64,000 bases of DNA, taken from the NCBI RefSeq assembly GCF_003491345.1, contig NZ_CP025513.1, forward strand, positions 547,501 to 611,500. The letters are read 5' to 3'. Under the pieces are notes generated by a model, which saw only the letters and a program-made list of their open reading frames with translations, did not search any database and was not told the origin of the DNA. Below, one piece after another: positions 17,907 to 27,013 of the stretch. This DNA comes from Neorhizobium sp. SOG26. GTDB lineage: Bacteria; Pseudomonadota; Alphaproteobacteria; Rhizobiales; Rhizobiaceae. The position numbers and the translations under genes were made by a program. Each line of letters opens with the position of its first letter. Position 1 is the first letter of the stretch.

Positions 17907-17918
17907 GTTTGATCAAAC
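17907..17918. promoter_or_regulatory. TTTGATCAAA palindrome, site 1
   Basis: GTTTGATCAAAC is a perfect 12-bp palindrome about 160 bases upstream of the peptide-type ABC operon. The same TTTGATCAAA core recurs at 31840 and 34633, with a shorter form at 26067. Each lies between or before amino-acid-type catabolic genes. It is followed by CTTGCATG, which resembles the sequence after site 3. Confidence 0.55.
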
Positions 17919-18073
17919 ACGCTTGCATGTTTTCCCAAAGCGCATATTGTCTCCTCAAGCCTCAAAGAAGGCACCGCATAAAGGGAACTTCGAACTGCAC
18001 TTGAAGAAGGGCAGTTCACGCCGGTCCGGAACATGGATTCGGCTTTCGTGCACTTGCCGACAGCTGGGAGATC

Positions 18074-19681
18074 ATGATGTCGCTGCTCTTTTCCAAACTA
18101 AAACGTCAATTGATGCTCGGCGTGTTCACGGCTGCGATCGCCGCGCCGTTCGCGGGAAGCGCCGCGCATGCCGCCGACTTCAAGTTCGCCGGCCCGCTGG
18201 ACGCGTACACGCTTGATCCGCACGCGGTCTCCAACACGCTGATCTTCGCGGTCCTGGCCAATGTGTATGAGCCGCTCGTGCGACGCGATGCGGAGCAGAA
18301 GCTCGAGCCGGCGCTGGCAACCGACTGGAAGCAGATCGACGACACAACTTGGGAGTTCAACCTCCGCAAGGACGTGAAGTTCTCGAACGGCAATCCTTTC
18401 ACGGCCGATGACGTCCTATTTTCGCTCACACGCGGCCAGGCTGGCGGCATCAAGGCAAACCTGAATTCAATTGCGTCTGTCGAAAAGGTCGATGACTTCA
18501 AGGTCCGCTTCACGACACGCGCTGTGAACCCCATCCTGCCGAACCAACTGACGAACTGGTTCATCATGGACAAGGAATGGGCCGAAGCGAATAATGCCGT
18601 GCAGCCTGGCGCTGCCAACAACGCAACCGAGACCTTTGCGAACCGCAACGCGATGGGCACCGGCCCTTATGTCATCAAAGAACGCGATCCTGGCGTCAAA
18701 ACTGTCTTCGCGAGCAACCCAAACTGGTGGGACAAGAAGACGGGCAATATCGACAACGCCACCTTCTTTGTGATCGCCAACCCCTCGACTCGCGTCTCCG
18801 CGCTGATCTCCGGCGAAGTCGACATGATCGATGGCGTTCCTCCGCAAGATGCAGACCGTATCGAGAAGGATCCGAAGCTCCATGTAAAGGCAGGGCCAGA
18901 CCTGCGTACCATCTACATTCAGCCGGATGTTGCGCGTGACAGCCTGATTTTCGGCAGCGAAAAGGCAAAGAATCCATTCAAGGAGCTGAAGGTTCGCCAG
19001 GCGATGGAAATCGCTGTGGACAGCGGTGCCATCCAGAAACGCATCATGCGCAACTTCTCTGTCCCCGTTGGCCTACCAATCGGCAAGGAGGTGAACGGCT
19101 TTGACGAAACGCTGGGCGCCCCGGTCAAGCCGGATCTCGACAAGGCGAAGGCCTTGATGAAGGAAGCAGGTTACGAAGACGGCTTCTCCGTCACGCTCGA
19201 CTGCACCAACGACCGCTTCATGAACGACGAGGCGACATGTCTTGCGGTGGCGGCGTCTCTGGCGCGCATCAATATCAAGGTTGAGCCGCGGGCTCAGCCA
19301 ACGGCGAAATGGGCAACCCAGGTCAACCCGCCGGAATACAATACCAGCCTTGCCATGCTCGGCTATTCGCCGAACACTTATGACGCCCACATCTTCCTGA
19401 CCTCGATCGCAGCGACGCGCGATCCAAAAAGCGGGCTCGGCGCCTTCAACATCGGTGGCTATTCCAACCCGGAGGTCGACAAGCTTATCGATGCCATCGG
19501 CAAGGAAACCGACCAGGAGAAGCGCTCAGGCCTGATCAAGGACGCTTTCAGGCTGATCAAGGCCGATGCAGCCTTCATCCCTCTCCACCAGTTGAACATT
19601 CTATGGGGCGTGAAAGACAACGTCACGGTCGTCCAGCCGGCTGACCTTGCCTACCCTCTGCGCTATTTCACGGTGAAGTAA
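18074..19681 (+). CDS. Peptide/opine-type ABC transporter substrate-binding protein
   Basis: A 535-residue periplasmic binding protein of the DppA/OppA family (SBP_bac_5). A signal peptide runs to AHA at residue 33. The domain has the family PLDAYTLDPHAVSN start, LVRRDAEQKLEPALATDWKQ, and FNLRKDVKFSNGNPFTADDV. It binds a peptide-like or related ligand and feeds the permeases DppB/C encoded downstream. The ATG at 18074 or 18077 are both possible after GGGAGATC. Its stop TAA overlaps the start of the deacylase gene by one base, so the two are translationally coupled. That makes an acylated amino acid or dipeptide a plausible ligand. Confidence 0.93.
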   Translation: MMSLLFSKLKRQLMLGVFTAAIAAPFAGSAAHAADFKFAGPLDAYTLDPHAVSNTLIFAVLANVYEPLVRRDAEQKLEPALATDWKQIDDTTWEFNLRKDVKFSNGNPFTADDVLFSLTRGQAGGIKANLNSIASVEKVDDFKVRFTTRAVNPILPNQLTNWFIMDKEWAEANNAVQPGAANNATETFANRNAMGTGPYVIKERDPGVKTVFASNPNWWDKKTGNIDNATFFVIANPSTRVSALISGEVDMIDGVPPQDADRIEKDPKLHVKAGPDLRTIYIQPDVARDSLIFGSEKAKNPFKELKVRQAMEIAVDSGAIQKRIMRNFSVPVGLPIGKEVNGFDETLGAPVKPDLDKAKALMKEAGYEDGFSVTLDCTNDRFMNDEATCLAVAASLARINIKVEPRAQPTAKWATQVNPPEYNTSLAMLGYSPNTYDAHIFLTSIAATRDPKSGLGAFNIGGYSNPEVDKLIDAIGKETDQEKRSGLIKDAFRLIKADAAFIPLHQLNILWGVKDNVTVVQPADLAYPLRYFTVK

Positions 19682-20835
19682 TGACGATTGCAGCAGACGT
19701 TACCAAGCAGCTCGCAAGCCTCGTCTCCTTCCCAACCGTCAGCGCTGTGTCGAACCTGGAGCTCCTCGATTATGTCGAGGAGCAGACGGCCCGGTACGGC
19801 GGGCGCGCGCGACGCTTCCTGAGCCCGGAAGGCGACAAGGCCAACCTCCTGGTCTCGATTGGGCCAGAAGCACCCGGCGGCATCATCTTCAGCGGACATA
19901 CCGATGTGGTACCGACTGAAGGCCAGGCGTGGACGGGTGATCCTTGGACACTTCGCGAGCAGAACGACAAGCTGATCGGCCGTGGCGCGACCGACATGAA
20001 AGGCTTCCTCGCCTGCTGCCTGGCGGCCCTGCCGGGTATCACAGCCAAGAAGCTGACCAAACCCATCCACCTCGCATTCTCCTATGATGAAGAAGTTGGC
20101 TGCACGGGCGTGGGGTCCATGGCGGAATGGGTTGGGCAGAGCGACCTGAAGCCGCGGCTGGCGGTTATCGGCGAAGCCACGAGCATGGACATGATCGCTG
20201 CCCACAAGGGCGGAATGATCGGCTGGTGCCGGATCAAGGGCAAGCCAGGTCATTCTTCGCAGCCGGATCGTTACGTGAATGCGGTGATGGCTGCCGGCGA
20301 CATGATCGCCGAGATCAACCGCATCCGCGAAGACATGCGCAACGGTCCGACATTCGAAGGGCTCGATCCACCTTATTCCACTATCCAGGTCAACCTCATC
20401 AAGGGCGGCCTGCACGGGAACATCGTTTCGGAGAGCTGCGAGTTCTTCTGGGAGATGCGGCTTGTGCCCGGCGAAAGCGATCACGCCGTGCTGGAGCGGA
20501 TGAAACGATTTGCTTTCGAAAAACTAGAGCCGGCAATGAAGGCGGTGAATCCAGAGTGCGGCGTCATATTCGACGTGCAGGCGCGCATCCCTGGCTTGAA
20601 GCCGAATGATGATCCGGCGCTTGCGCGGGAACTTCTGGCACTGCTCGGGCGCAAGGAGCCTCGCTACGTCCCCTACGGTACCGAGGCCGGAATCTTCCAG
20701 CTCGCTGGCGTTCCCTCGGTTGTAATCGGTCCCGGCGACATCGCCGATGCACATCAGCCGGATGAATCTGTGGCTATTTCCGAACTCGAGAAATGCGTCG
20801 CCTTCCTCCACCAGCTTGGTGATACCTGCTGCTGA
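19681..20835 (+). CDS. M20-family deacylase (ArgE/acetylornithine deacetylase-like)
   Basis: A 384-residue zinc peptidase/deacylase that hydrolyses an N-acyl amino acid or dipeptide. Metal ligands are visible: His in FSGHTDVVPT near 74, bridging Asp in GRGATDMKGF near 105, catalytic and metal Glu in YDEEVGCTG near 139, Glu in GEATSM near 167 and the last His in DAHQPDES near 363. It is most like ArgE, but its place inside an ABC transporter operon, between the binding protein and permease genes, argues for catabolism of the imported compound rather than arginine synthesis. Confidence 0.9.
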   Translation: MTIAADVTKQLASLVSFPTVSAVSNLELLDYVEEQTARYGGRARRFLSPEGDKANLLVSIGPEAPGGIIFSGHTDVVPTEGQAWTGDPWTLREQNDKLIGRGATDMKGFLACCLAALPGITAKKLTKPIHLAFSYDEEVGCTGVGSMAEWVGQSDLKPRLAVIGEATSMDMIAAHKGGMIGWCRIKGKPGHSSQPDRYVNAVMAAGDMIAEINRIREDMRNGPTFEGLDPPYSTIQVNLIKGGLHGNIVSESCEFFWEMRLVPGESDHAVLERMKRFAFEKLEPAMKAVNPECGVIFDVQARIPGLKPNDDPALARELLALLGRKEPRYVPYGTEAGIFQLAGVPSVVIGPGDIADAHQPDESVAISELEKCVAFLHQLGDTCC

Positions 20836-20843
20836 GGTTCTGA

Positions 20844-21815
20844 ATGCTGAACTACGTCGCATCGCGGGTCGTCCAGACCGCCTTCGTCCTGCTGGTGATC
20901 AGCTTCATCGCTTTCCTGCTGGTCGCCAATATCGGCGACCCATTGGCGGCGCTGCTGTCTGCCGATGCGACGGTGACCGAACGTGCGGAGCTGGTGGCGA
21001 GGCTCGGCCTGGACCAGCCTTTGTTAGCGCGTTTCCTGCACTTCCTGGGCAACCTGCTCCAGGGCGATTTCGGCCTGTCTTACCGAACGCAGGACCCTGT
21101 TTCGCAGCTGATCCTCGAGCGCATGCCGGCAACGATCGAACTTGCCTTCGTCAGCCTGCTGATCACCATTGCGGTTGGGGTCCCGGCAGGCATCTATTGC
21201 GGGGTTAACCCGAACTCCTACTTCGGCCGCTTCATCATGCTGATCTCAACGGCGGGGATCACGCTGCCGAACTTCGTGGTGGGCCTGCTGCTAATTGCAG
21301 TTTTTTCGGTTCAACTCGGATTGCTGCCGTCGTTCGGGCGCGGTGACGTGGTGCAAATCGGCTTCTGGAGCACCGGCCTCCTGTCCGTCTCCGGCTGGCG
21401 GGCGATCCTTCTGCCGGCAGCGACGCTCTCTACCTTCCAGGTCGCCTTCATCATCCGCATGTTGCGCACGCAGTTGATGGAGGTTGGGCAAAGCGAGCAT
21501 ATTCGCTTTGCGCGCGCCCGCGGGCTTTCCGAGGCGCGGATCTGGTATGTCTACGCCATCAAGAACACGCTCCTGCCGGTGATTACCATGCTCGGTTTGC
21601 AGCTTGGCAATATCATCGCCTTCTCGGTCGTGACCGAGAACGTCTTCGCCTGGCCGGGCCTCGGCTCGCTCTTCCTGCAGTCGATCCAGGCGGCGGATAT
21701 TCCCGTCATCGCCATCTACCTGATCTTCGTCGGCGTTGTCTTCATGGTCATCAACCTGGTTGTGGAACTGCTGTATCCGGTGGTCGATGCCCGCGTTCTA
21801 AGGAGGCAGTCATGA
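20844..21815 (+). CDS. Peptide-type ABC permease, DppB family
   Basis: A 323-residue inner-membrane permease with six membrane helices. The N-terminal LNYVASRVVQTAFVLLVISFIAF helix and the EAA loop RARGLSEARIWYVYAIKNTLLPV (near 220) are typical of DppB/OppB. The loop docks the ATPases encoded at 22753 and 23730. It begins eight bases after the deacylase stop with GAGG upstream, and its stop overlaps the next start by four bases. Confidence 0.94.
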   Translation: MLNYVASRVVQTAFVLLVISFIAFLLVANIGDPLAALLSADATVTERAELVARLGLDQPLLARFLHFLGNLLQGDFGLSYRTQDPVSQLILERMPATIELAFVSLLITIAVGVPAGIYCGVNPNSYFGRFIMLISTAGITLPNFVVGLLLIAVFSVQLGLLPSFGRGDVVQIGFWSTGLLSVSGWRAILLPAATLSTFQVAFIIRMLRTQLMEVGQSEHIRFARARGLSEARIWYVYAIKNTLLPVITMLGLQLGNIIAFSVVTENVFAWPGLGSLFLQSIQAADIPVIAIYLIFVGVVFMVINLVVELLYPVVDARVLRRQS

Positions 21816-22756
21816 CGTCTGTCGTCAACACACCGTCAGCTGTCCGGCCGCGCCGCAGCCGCCTCTCGAAGCTTTTTCACGCCGTATGTTACGCACCCGG
21901 TGCAACGGTTTGCGCAATCGTCATTCTCCTGATGTTCGTTTACGCCTTCGTCACGCCCCTCTTTTCCCAGAACCCGTTCGAGTTTGCCGGCATGTCAGTG
22001 CTCGACTCCTTCATCCCGCCGATGTGGATGGAGGAAGGCATGAGCGACTTCCCTCTAGGCACGGACGATCAGGGCCGGAACCTACTGACGGCGATGGCCT
22101 ACGGTATGCGCACCTCGATCGTCGTCGGCATCTTGTCGGTGGTGATCGGCCTCGTGCTGGGCGGCGGACTCGGTCTCATTGCTGGATTCGTTGGCGGCAA
22201 GGTGGATGCGTTCATCATGCGTGTGGCAGATGTCCAGCTTGCCTATCCGGCACTCCTCCTCGCCATGATCATCGACGGCGCAGCGCGTGCGGCTCTCGGT
22301 GCGGAGCGCAACGTCACGACCGCCATCACCATTGTGGTTCTATCGATCGGCATCGCCTTTTGGGTGCAGTATGCGCGCACGATCCGATCTTCTGTCATGA
22401 TCGAGCGGGACCAGGATTATGTGTCTGCGGCACGCATTACTGGCCGCAGCAATCTCTCCATCATCGCACTGCACATCCTGCCGAACGTGATGGCGCCGGT
22501 GCTGGTCATCGCCACGATCAACCTCGGCATCGCGATCATTACCGAAGCGACGTTGAGCTTCCTCGGTATCGGGATTCCCGTCACAACGCCTTCGCTCGGC
22601 ACCTTGATCCGCAACGGAAACAACTTTCTGCAGTCCGGAGAATGGTGGATTTCGGTCTGGCCTTGCCTCGTGCTCGTCCTGTTTGTCGTTTCGGTCAACA
22701 TCCTCGGAGACCATCTGCGGGACGTATACAATCCGCGCCTCAGGGGCCGCTCATGA
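21812..22756 (+). CDS. Peptide-type ABC permease, DppC family
   Basis: A 314-residue inner-membrane permease pairing with the DppB-type protein. It has the N-terminal helix, the LGTDDQGRNLLTAMAYGMRTS stretch typical of DppC near 75-95, a family insert, and the EAA-like RITGRSNLSIIALHILPNVMAPV loop. It overlaps both neighbours by ATGA, showing a tightly coupled operon. Confidence 0.94.
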   Translation: MTSVVNTPSAVRPRRSRLSKLFHAVCYAPGATVCAIVILLMFVYAFVTPLFSQNPFEFAGMSVLDSFIPPMWMEEGMSDFPLGTDDQGRNLLTAMAYGMRTSIVVGILSVVIGLVLGGGLGLIAGFVGGKVDAFIMRVADVQLAYPALLLAMIIDGAARAALGAERNVTTAITIVVLSIGIAFWVQYARTIRSSVMIERDQDYVSAARITGRSNLSIIALHILPNVMAPVLVIATINLGIAIITEATLSFLGIGIPVTTPSLGTLIRNGNNFLQSGEWWISVWPCLVLVLFVVSVNILGDHLRDVYNPRLRGRS

Positions 22757-23733
22757 CAACACCTTTGCTTGACGTTCGCGATCTGACCGTCACCATCAAT
22801 CGTGACGGTCGCCCGATCACAGCCCTCGACAAGGTCTCGTTCTCCGTTAACCCGGGTGAAGTCCTGGGCGTGGTTGGAGAATCCGGCGCCGGCAAGTCGA
22901 TCACTGGAGCGGCGATCATCGATCTTCTCGTTCCTCCGTTGAAGCGCACCGGTGGCACGATCAGTCTGAACGGCGACCGGCTAGACCAGCTTTCGCCAAA
23001 AGAAATGCGGCGCGTGCGCGGCGGCAAGATCGGCTTCATCTTCCAGGACCCGATGACAAGCCTCAATCCGGTCATAACCATCGGCCGGCAGCTCTGTGAC
23101 GCGATCGAGACGCACCTGAGGCTCGGCGGAAACGAAACCAAACGCCGTGCCCTCGACTGGATCGCCCGCGTTGGCTTGCCGAACCCCGACGTCCAGTTCA
23201 AGCGTTACCCGCACCAGCTTTCCGGCGGAATGAGGCAACGCATCGTCATCGCGCTGGCGCTTTGCGCCAACCCCTCGCTTGTGATTGCCGACGAACCGAC
23301 AACGGCATTGGACGTATCGGTCCAGGCGCATATCCTGCAGTTGATGCGCGACCTGCATCGGGAGAGCGAGGTCAGCATGATGCTGATTACGCATGATTTG
23401 GGAGTCATCGCGAAGATGGCGGACCGGGTCGCTGTGCTCTACGCGGGGCGCGTTGCGGAGATCAGCCCGGTCGCTGAACTGTTTGCCAATCCAAGTCATC
23501 CTTATACGCGCGGGCTCATCCGCGCGACGCCTATGCCGACAGCTGATGGTGGCGTGCAACTGGACCAGATCCCTGGAGCGATGCCGGGGCTGGGTGCCGT
23601 TCCACCCGGCTGCGCCTTCAACCCCAGATGTTCCCGCGCGCAGTCTGACTGCCGATCGGTCGTGCCGCCGCTCGTGACGCAGGAAAGCTCTGCTTTCTCC
23701 TGTTTTCATCCTTTGGAAAGGGACGTGGCATGA
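22753..23733 (+). CDS. Peptide-type ABC ATPase, DppD family
   Basis: A 326-residue ATPase that powers the transporter. Walker A is GESGAGKS (residues 38-45), the Q-loop is FIFQDPMTSLNP, the signature is LSGGMRQR, Walker B is LVIADEPTTALD and the switch histidine is in LITHDLG. The C-terminal oligopeptide-type extension carries the cysteine motif CAFNPRCSRAQSDC, which may hold an iron-sulfur cluster as in related importers. The frame is open far upstream across dppC, but the ATGA overlap at 22753 marks the true start. Confidence 0.95.
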   Translation: MTTPLLDVRDLTVTINRDGRPITALDKVSFSVNPGEVLGVVGESGAGKSITGAAIIDLLVPPLKRTGGTISLNGDRLDQLSPKEMRRVRGGKIGFIFQDPMTSLNPVITIGRQLCDAIETHLRLGGNETKRRALDWIARVGLPNPDVQFKRYPHQLSGGMRQRIVIALALCANPSLVIADEPTTALDVSVQAHILQLMRDLHRESEVSMMLITHDLGVIAKMADRVAVLYAGRVAEISPVAELFANPSHPYTRGLIRATPMPTADGGVQLDQIPGAMPGLGAVPPGCAFNPRCSRAQSDCRSVVPPLVTQESSAFSCFHPLERDVA

Positions 23734-24740
23734 CCAGCCAGACCCCATTCCTAGTTCTTGACCATGTCAGTAAGGTCTACCGCCGCAACCAGAGCCTGAT
23801 CGAACGGATCCGGAAGATGGAAGAGGGCGGCACCAAGGCCGTGAGCGATGTCAGCCTGGTGATTTCCGAGGGCGAAACCGTCGGTCTGGTTGGAGAAAGC
23901 GGCTGCGGAAAATCGACGCTGGCCCGGCTCGTCTCGGGGCTGATGGCGCCGACGCAAGGCGACATCGTCTTTCGCAAGGACCCGGCAGGAAAGACGCCGC
24001 GTCTGCAGATGATCTTCCAGGATCCATACTCGTCCCTTAACGGCCGCTGGACGATCGAAGACATCATCGCCGAGCCGATCAAGGTCCACAGGCTGCGCCG
24101 TGGCAGGGCAGCAATTCGCGCCCGGGTTGACGAACTACTGGTGCAAGTGGGTCTCTCTCCGACGGATGCGGAAAAGTATCCGCAGGAGTTTTCAGGTGGG
24201 CAACGCCAGCGTATCAGCATTGCGCGCGCACTGGCCGGCGAACCGCAGTTCTTGATCCTCGATGAACCGACATCCGCGCTGGACGTCTCGGTTCAGGCCC
24301 AGATCTTGAACCTGTTGCGCGACCTGCAAAAGAACCTCGGCCTGACGAGCCTGTTCATCACGCATAACCTCTCGGTCGTGCGGATCATGGCCGATCGCAT
24401 CGGCGTCATGTATCTCGGCGAACTTGTCGAGGAGGCATCGGCCGAACAGCTTTTTCGCAAGCCGAAACACCCCTACACGCGACTTCTGATCGACGCTGCC
24501 CCGAACATGGATACGAGCGATCGGTCCTTGCACCCGATCGCCGGCGAACTACCCAATCCGGCCTTCCCGCCGGCCGGCTGTCGCTTCCATACGCGCTGTC
24601 CGTTCGCACAAGATGTGTGCCGCACGGCAGCACCGCCTCGAAAAGCTACGCCAGAGGGCGGCATGTTCCGCTGCCATTTCGATCTCGACCTGTCGAAGGA
24701 AGTTAAGACCCCGCCGCTTGCGAAAGTAAAGACAGCCTGA
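23730..24740 (+). CDS. Peptide-type ABC ATPase, DppF family
   Basis: The second ATPase, 336 residues. Walker A GESGCGKS near 53-60, Q-loop MIFQDPYSSLNG, signature FSGGQRQRISIARAL, Walker B LILDEPTSALD and switch ITHNLSV. The C-terminal CRFHTRCPFAQDVC repeats the cysteine extension of its partner. It overlaps the upstream ATPase by ATGA and is the last gene of the operon. Confidence 0.95.
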   Translation: MTSQTPFLVLDHVSKVYRRNQSLIERIRKMEEGGTKAVSDVSLVISEGETVGLVGESGCGKSTLARLVSGLMAPTQGDIVFRKDPAGKTPRLQMIFQDPYSSLNGRWTIEDIIAEPIKVHRLRRGRAAIRARVDELLVQVGLSPTDAEKYPQEFSGGQRQRISIARALAGEPQFLILDEPTSALDVSVQAQILNLLRDLQKNLGLTSLFITHNLSVVRIMADRIGVMYLGELVEEASAEQLFRKPKHPYTRLLIDAAPNMDTSDRSLHPIAGELPNPAFPPAGCRFHTRCPFAQDVCRTAAPPRKATPEGGMFRCHFDLDLSKEVKTPPLAKVKTA

Positions 24741-24783
24741 TCCTGCCGTCATAATCCGCCGACTCTACCAAGCATAATAAAAC

Positions 24784-24811
24784 GGCCGAAGGAGGTTTCA
24801 GCCCCTCCGGC
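24784..24811 (-). terminator. Probable terminator for the aminotransferase gene
   Basis: Read on the minus strand, GCCGGAGG, an 8-base loop and CCTCCTTCGGC form an imperfect stem followed by CGTTTTATT. It lies 39 bases past the aminotransferase stop. It may also help end the converging ABC operon, although no U-tract is present in that direction. Confidence 0.5.
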
Positions 24812-24849
24812 AGTGATCGATGTCCGCGGTGAGCAGGGAACGAACCCGG

Positions 24850-26019
24850 TTACAACTGATTGAAGAAGGACGACAGGCGTGTCATCGCCTCGTCGATCCG
24901 CTCGATGCTTTCCGAGCCGAAGCAGACGCGGAGATGGCCTTCGCCGAGGTTGCCGTAGAAGCTGCCAGCCTCGACGACCACCCCGGTTTTTTCAAGAATG
25001 AGGTCTGCCGCTTCTTGCGACTTCAAGCCGGTGCCACTGATGTCAGGGAACGCATAGATCGTGCCCTCAGGCCGCGCGCAGGTGACGCCCGGCATCTGGT
25101 TGAGGCGCGACACCACAAGATCGCGCTTCTTCAGGTCATCGTTGACCATGTACTCGAGCGTCGAGGCAGGCCCGGTGACCGCAGCAAGCGCACCATGCTG
25201 GATGAAGGTATTGACGTGCGTGACCTCCGTCGCGGTCACCTTCAGCAGACCGGGGATCAGGCTCGCGTCCGCGGCAATGTAGCCAAGGCGCCACCCATCC
25301 ATCGCGTAGGCCTTGGTGAAGGCGTACATGCTGACCGTGCGCTCTTTCATGCCCGGCAGCGACGCGATGCTGACATGTTCTGCACCATCGAAAAGAATGT
25401 GCTCATACACCTCGTCGGAGAGCACGACGAGATCATGCTTGATCGCGAGATCTGCAACAATCTGCAGTTCGTCGCGTGAATAGACACGACCCGTCGGGTT
25501 GACTGGGTTCACGAGCACAATCATGCGCGTTGCAGGCGTGATGCGAGCCTCGATCAAGTCCTTGCGGATCTGGAAGCCGCTTTCCTTGTCGAGCGGCGCA
25601 ATCACGGCCTTGCCGCCCGCCATCTCGATCTTGCCCAGATGCTGGGGGTAGTATGGTTCAAGAAGGATCGCCTCATCACCGTCGTCGATGAGCGCCATGA
25701 AAGCGGCGAACGACGCCTGCGTCAGGCCGTTGGTGACGATGATTTCGCCCGCCGTGACGTCCATGCCATTATAGTCACGGAGCTTGGCAGCTAGAGCTTC
25801 GCGCAGTTGCGGCAGGCCCTGCAGATCGCTGTAATGCACTTCGCCCCGGCGAAGCGCTGCAATGGTCGCTTCTTTGATATGGTCCGGTGTGTCGTGGAAT
25901 GGCCGGCCCAGCTCAAGATGGATGAGGTCACGCCCCTCCCCCGCCATGGCGGCGGCCTTGGCATACATGCCGAAGCTCTTTTTCGATGTCTGGGTGATGC
26001 GGCGTGCTAAACGGACCAT
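24850..26019 (-). CDS. Class I/II PLP-dependent aminotransferase
   Basis: A 389-residue cytosolic aminotransferase of the aspartate/alanine/aromatic fold. Visible family residues: ELGRPFHDTP substrate loop near 36, VNPVNPTGRVYS (PLP Asn) near 166, LSDEVYEHI (PLP Asp and Tyr) near 194, the Schiff-base lysine in YAFTKAYAMDGWRLGY near 231, and LRVCFGSE (carboxylate-binding Arg) near 367. The substrate is unclear. It is divergent from a formamidase-like hydrolase with a TTGATCAA palindrome between them. Confidence 0.94.
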   Translation of the reverse strand: MVRLARRITQTSKKSFGMYAKAAAMAGEGRDLIHLELGRPFHDTPDHIKEATIAALRRGEVHYSDLQGLPQLREALAAKLRDYNGMDVTAGEIIVTNGLTQASFAAFMALIDDGDEAILLEPYYPQHLGKIEMAGGKAVIAPLDKESGFQIRKDLIEARITPATRMIVLVNPVNPTGRVYSRDELQIVADLAIKHDLVVLSDEVYEHILFDGAEHVSIASLPGMKERTVSMYAFTKAYAMDGWRLGYIAADASLIPGLLKVTATEVTHVNTFIQHGALAAVTGPASTLEYMVNDDLKKRDLVVSRLNQMPGVTCARPEGTIYAFPDISGTGLKSQEAADLILEKTGVVVEAGSFYGNLGEGHLRVCFGSESIERIDEAMTRLSSFFNQL

Positions 26020-26066
26020 AAGGGTTCCTCATCTGTTTTTTATTGCTGCGACTGCATCTTGAGCAT

Positions 26067-26074
26067 TTGATCAA
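26067..26074. promoter_or_regulatory. TTGATCAA palindrome, site 2
   Basis: The 8-bp palindrome TTGATCAA sits almost exactly midway (about 48 bases from each start codon) between the divergent aminotransferase and hydrolase genes. It lacks the tenth-base symmetry of sites 1, 3 and 4. On the minus strand it is followed by AAGATGCA, like site 3. Confidence 0.45.
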
Positions 26075-26121
26075 TATTGCGCATCGCGTATGATTGGTTG
26101 GCGAAAAGCCAGGAGAATTCA

Positions 26122-26970
26122 ATGCTTCGTGATATGGATGCCCAATTCAGCCTCGACAGTGTTTCCAATCTGGAGACCGTTTTCGAACAACGACAGGCGG
26201 CGGCGGATGCTGCGCTTGCTCGTTTTGCTGTTCACCGGAAGCTCCCCTATGGTGATGGCCCCGGACGGACCCTCAACATCTTCCCCGCCGAGGGCGCCGA
26301 TGATCCTGCGCCGGTTCAATTCTTCATCCACGGCGGATTCTGGCGTTCGCTCGACGCGGATCTCTTCAGCTTCCTGGCACGAGGCTTCGTGCCGTTCGGC
26401 GCGATGCTGGTTGTGATCGATTACCCGCTGATGCCGCAAACCCGGCTGTCTGAACTGGTGGAGGCTTGCCGCCAAGCGCTGGTCTGGACGCACGCCAACT
26501 GTGCAAACTACGGCGGCGACCCGTCCCGCATCTTCATTTCCGGCAACTCGGCCGGCGGCCATCTTGTCGCCGAACTCGCCGATCGTCCGCTGTTGCTCCG
26601 GTCGGGCCTTGCCGAAGACGCCATCAAGGGTGTCACTGCAGTCAGCGGAATATACGACATCGAGCCGGTCACCCGATCTTTCCAGGATGACTTCCTGAGC
26701 CTGACGCCCGAAGAAGTCTCTGCCTTCAGCCCGCTGCGCCGCCCATATGATCTGGCAGCACCGATGATCGTCACCTTGGGCGGCGACGAAACGGAGGAGT
26801 TCCACCGTCAGTCCGAATTGTTCGCTCGCCACTGCCATCAGGAGAAATACCCGGTTTCGCTAGAGATAGCGCCTCGAACCAATCACATAACCGTACTCAC
26901 CGAGGCACTGGCAGAGCCGGAAAACGAACTCAATCGATCGGTCCGCCGTCAGATGGGACTTCTCGCTTGA
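26122..26970 (+). CDS. Alpha/beta hydrolase, kynurenine-formamidase-like
   Basis: A 282-residue esterase/amidase. The oxyanion motif HGGFWRSL is near residue 76, the nucleophile Ser is in GNSAGGHL near 150, an acid residue is likely in TLGGDETEEF and the catalytic His in RTNHITVL near 258. The HGGFW motif and length fit arylformamidase-type hydrolases, which remove formyl groups from N-formylkynurenine, but other amide or ester substrates are possible. The ATG at 26122 has AGGAGA upstream. Confidence 0.87.
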   Translation: MLRDMDAQFSLDSVSNLETVFEQRQAAADAALARFAVHRKLPYGDGPGRTLNIFPAEGADDPAPVQFFIHGGFWRSLDADLFSFLARGFVPFGAMLVVIDYPLMPQTRLSELVEACRQALVWTHANCANYGGDPSRIFISGNSAGGHLVAELADRPLLLRSGLAEDAIKGVTAVSGIYDIEPVTRSFQDDFLSLTPEEVSAFSPLRRPYDLAAPMIVTLGGDETEEFHRQSELFARHCHQEKYPVSLEIAPRTNHITVLTEALAEPENELNRSVRRQMGLLA

Positions 26971-26977
26971 GGGAACT

Positions 26978-27003
26978 GGCGCGGCGGCAATTACCGCCGC
27001 GCC
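26978..27003. terminator. GC-rich hairpin between convergent genes
   Basis: A perfect 10-bp stem GGCGCGGCGG / CCGCCGCGCC with a 6-base loop fills most of the 43-base gap between the hydrolase (+) and the binding protein gene (-). There is no U-tract, so it may act as a factor-dependent stop or protect 3' ends. Confidence 0.5.
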
Positions 27004-27013
27004 CGGAAGAGTT

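Noticed and set aside
21886..22752. Upstream extension of the DppD frame (about 290 extra codons)
   Set aside because: It lies entirely over dppC in another frame and reads as low-complexity Arg/His-rich sequence; the ATGA overlap at 22753 marks the true start.
24820..25479. Plus-strand 219-codon frame
   Set aside because: It is antisense to the aminotransferase gene, whose PLP motifs are complete.
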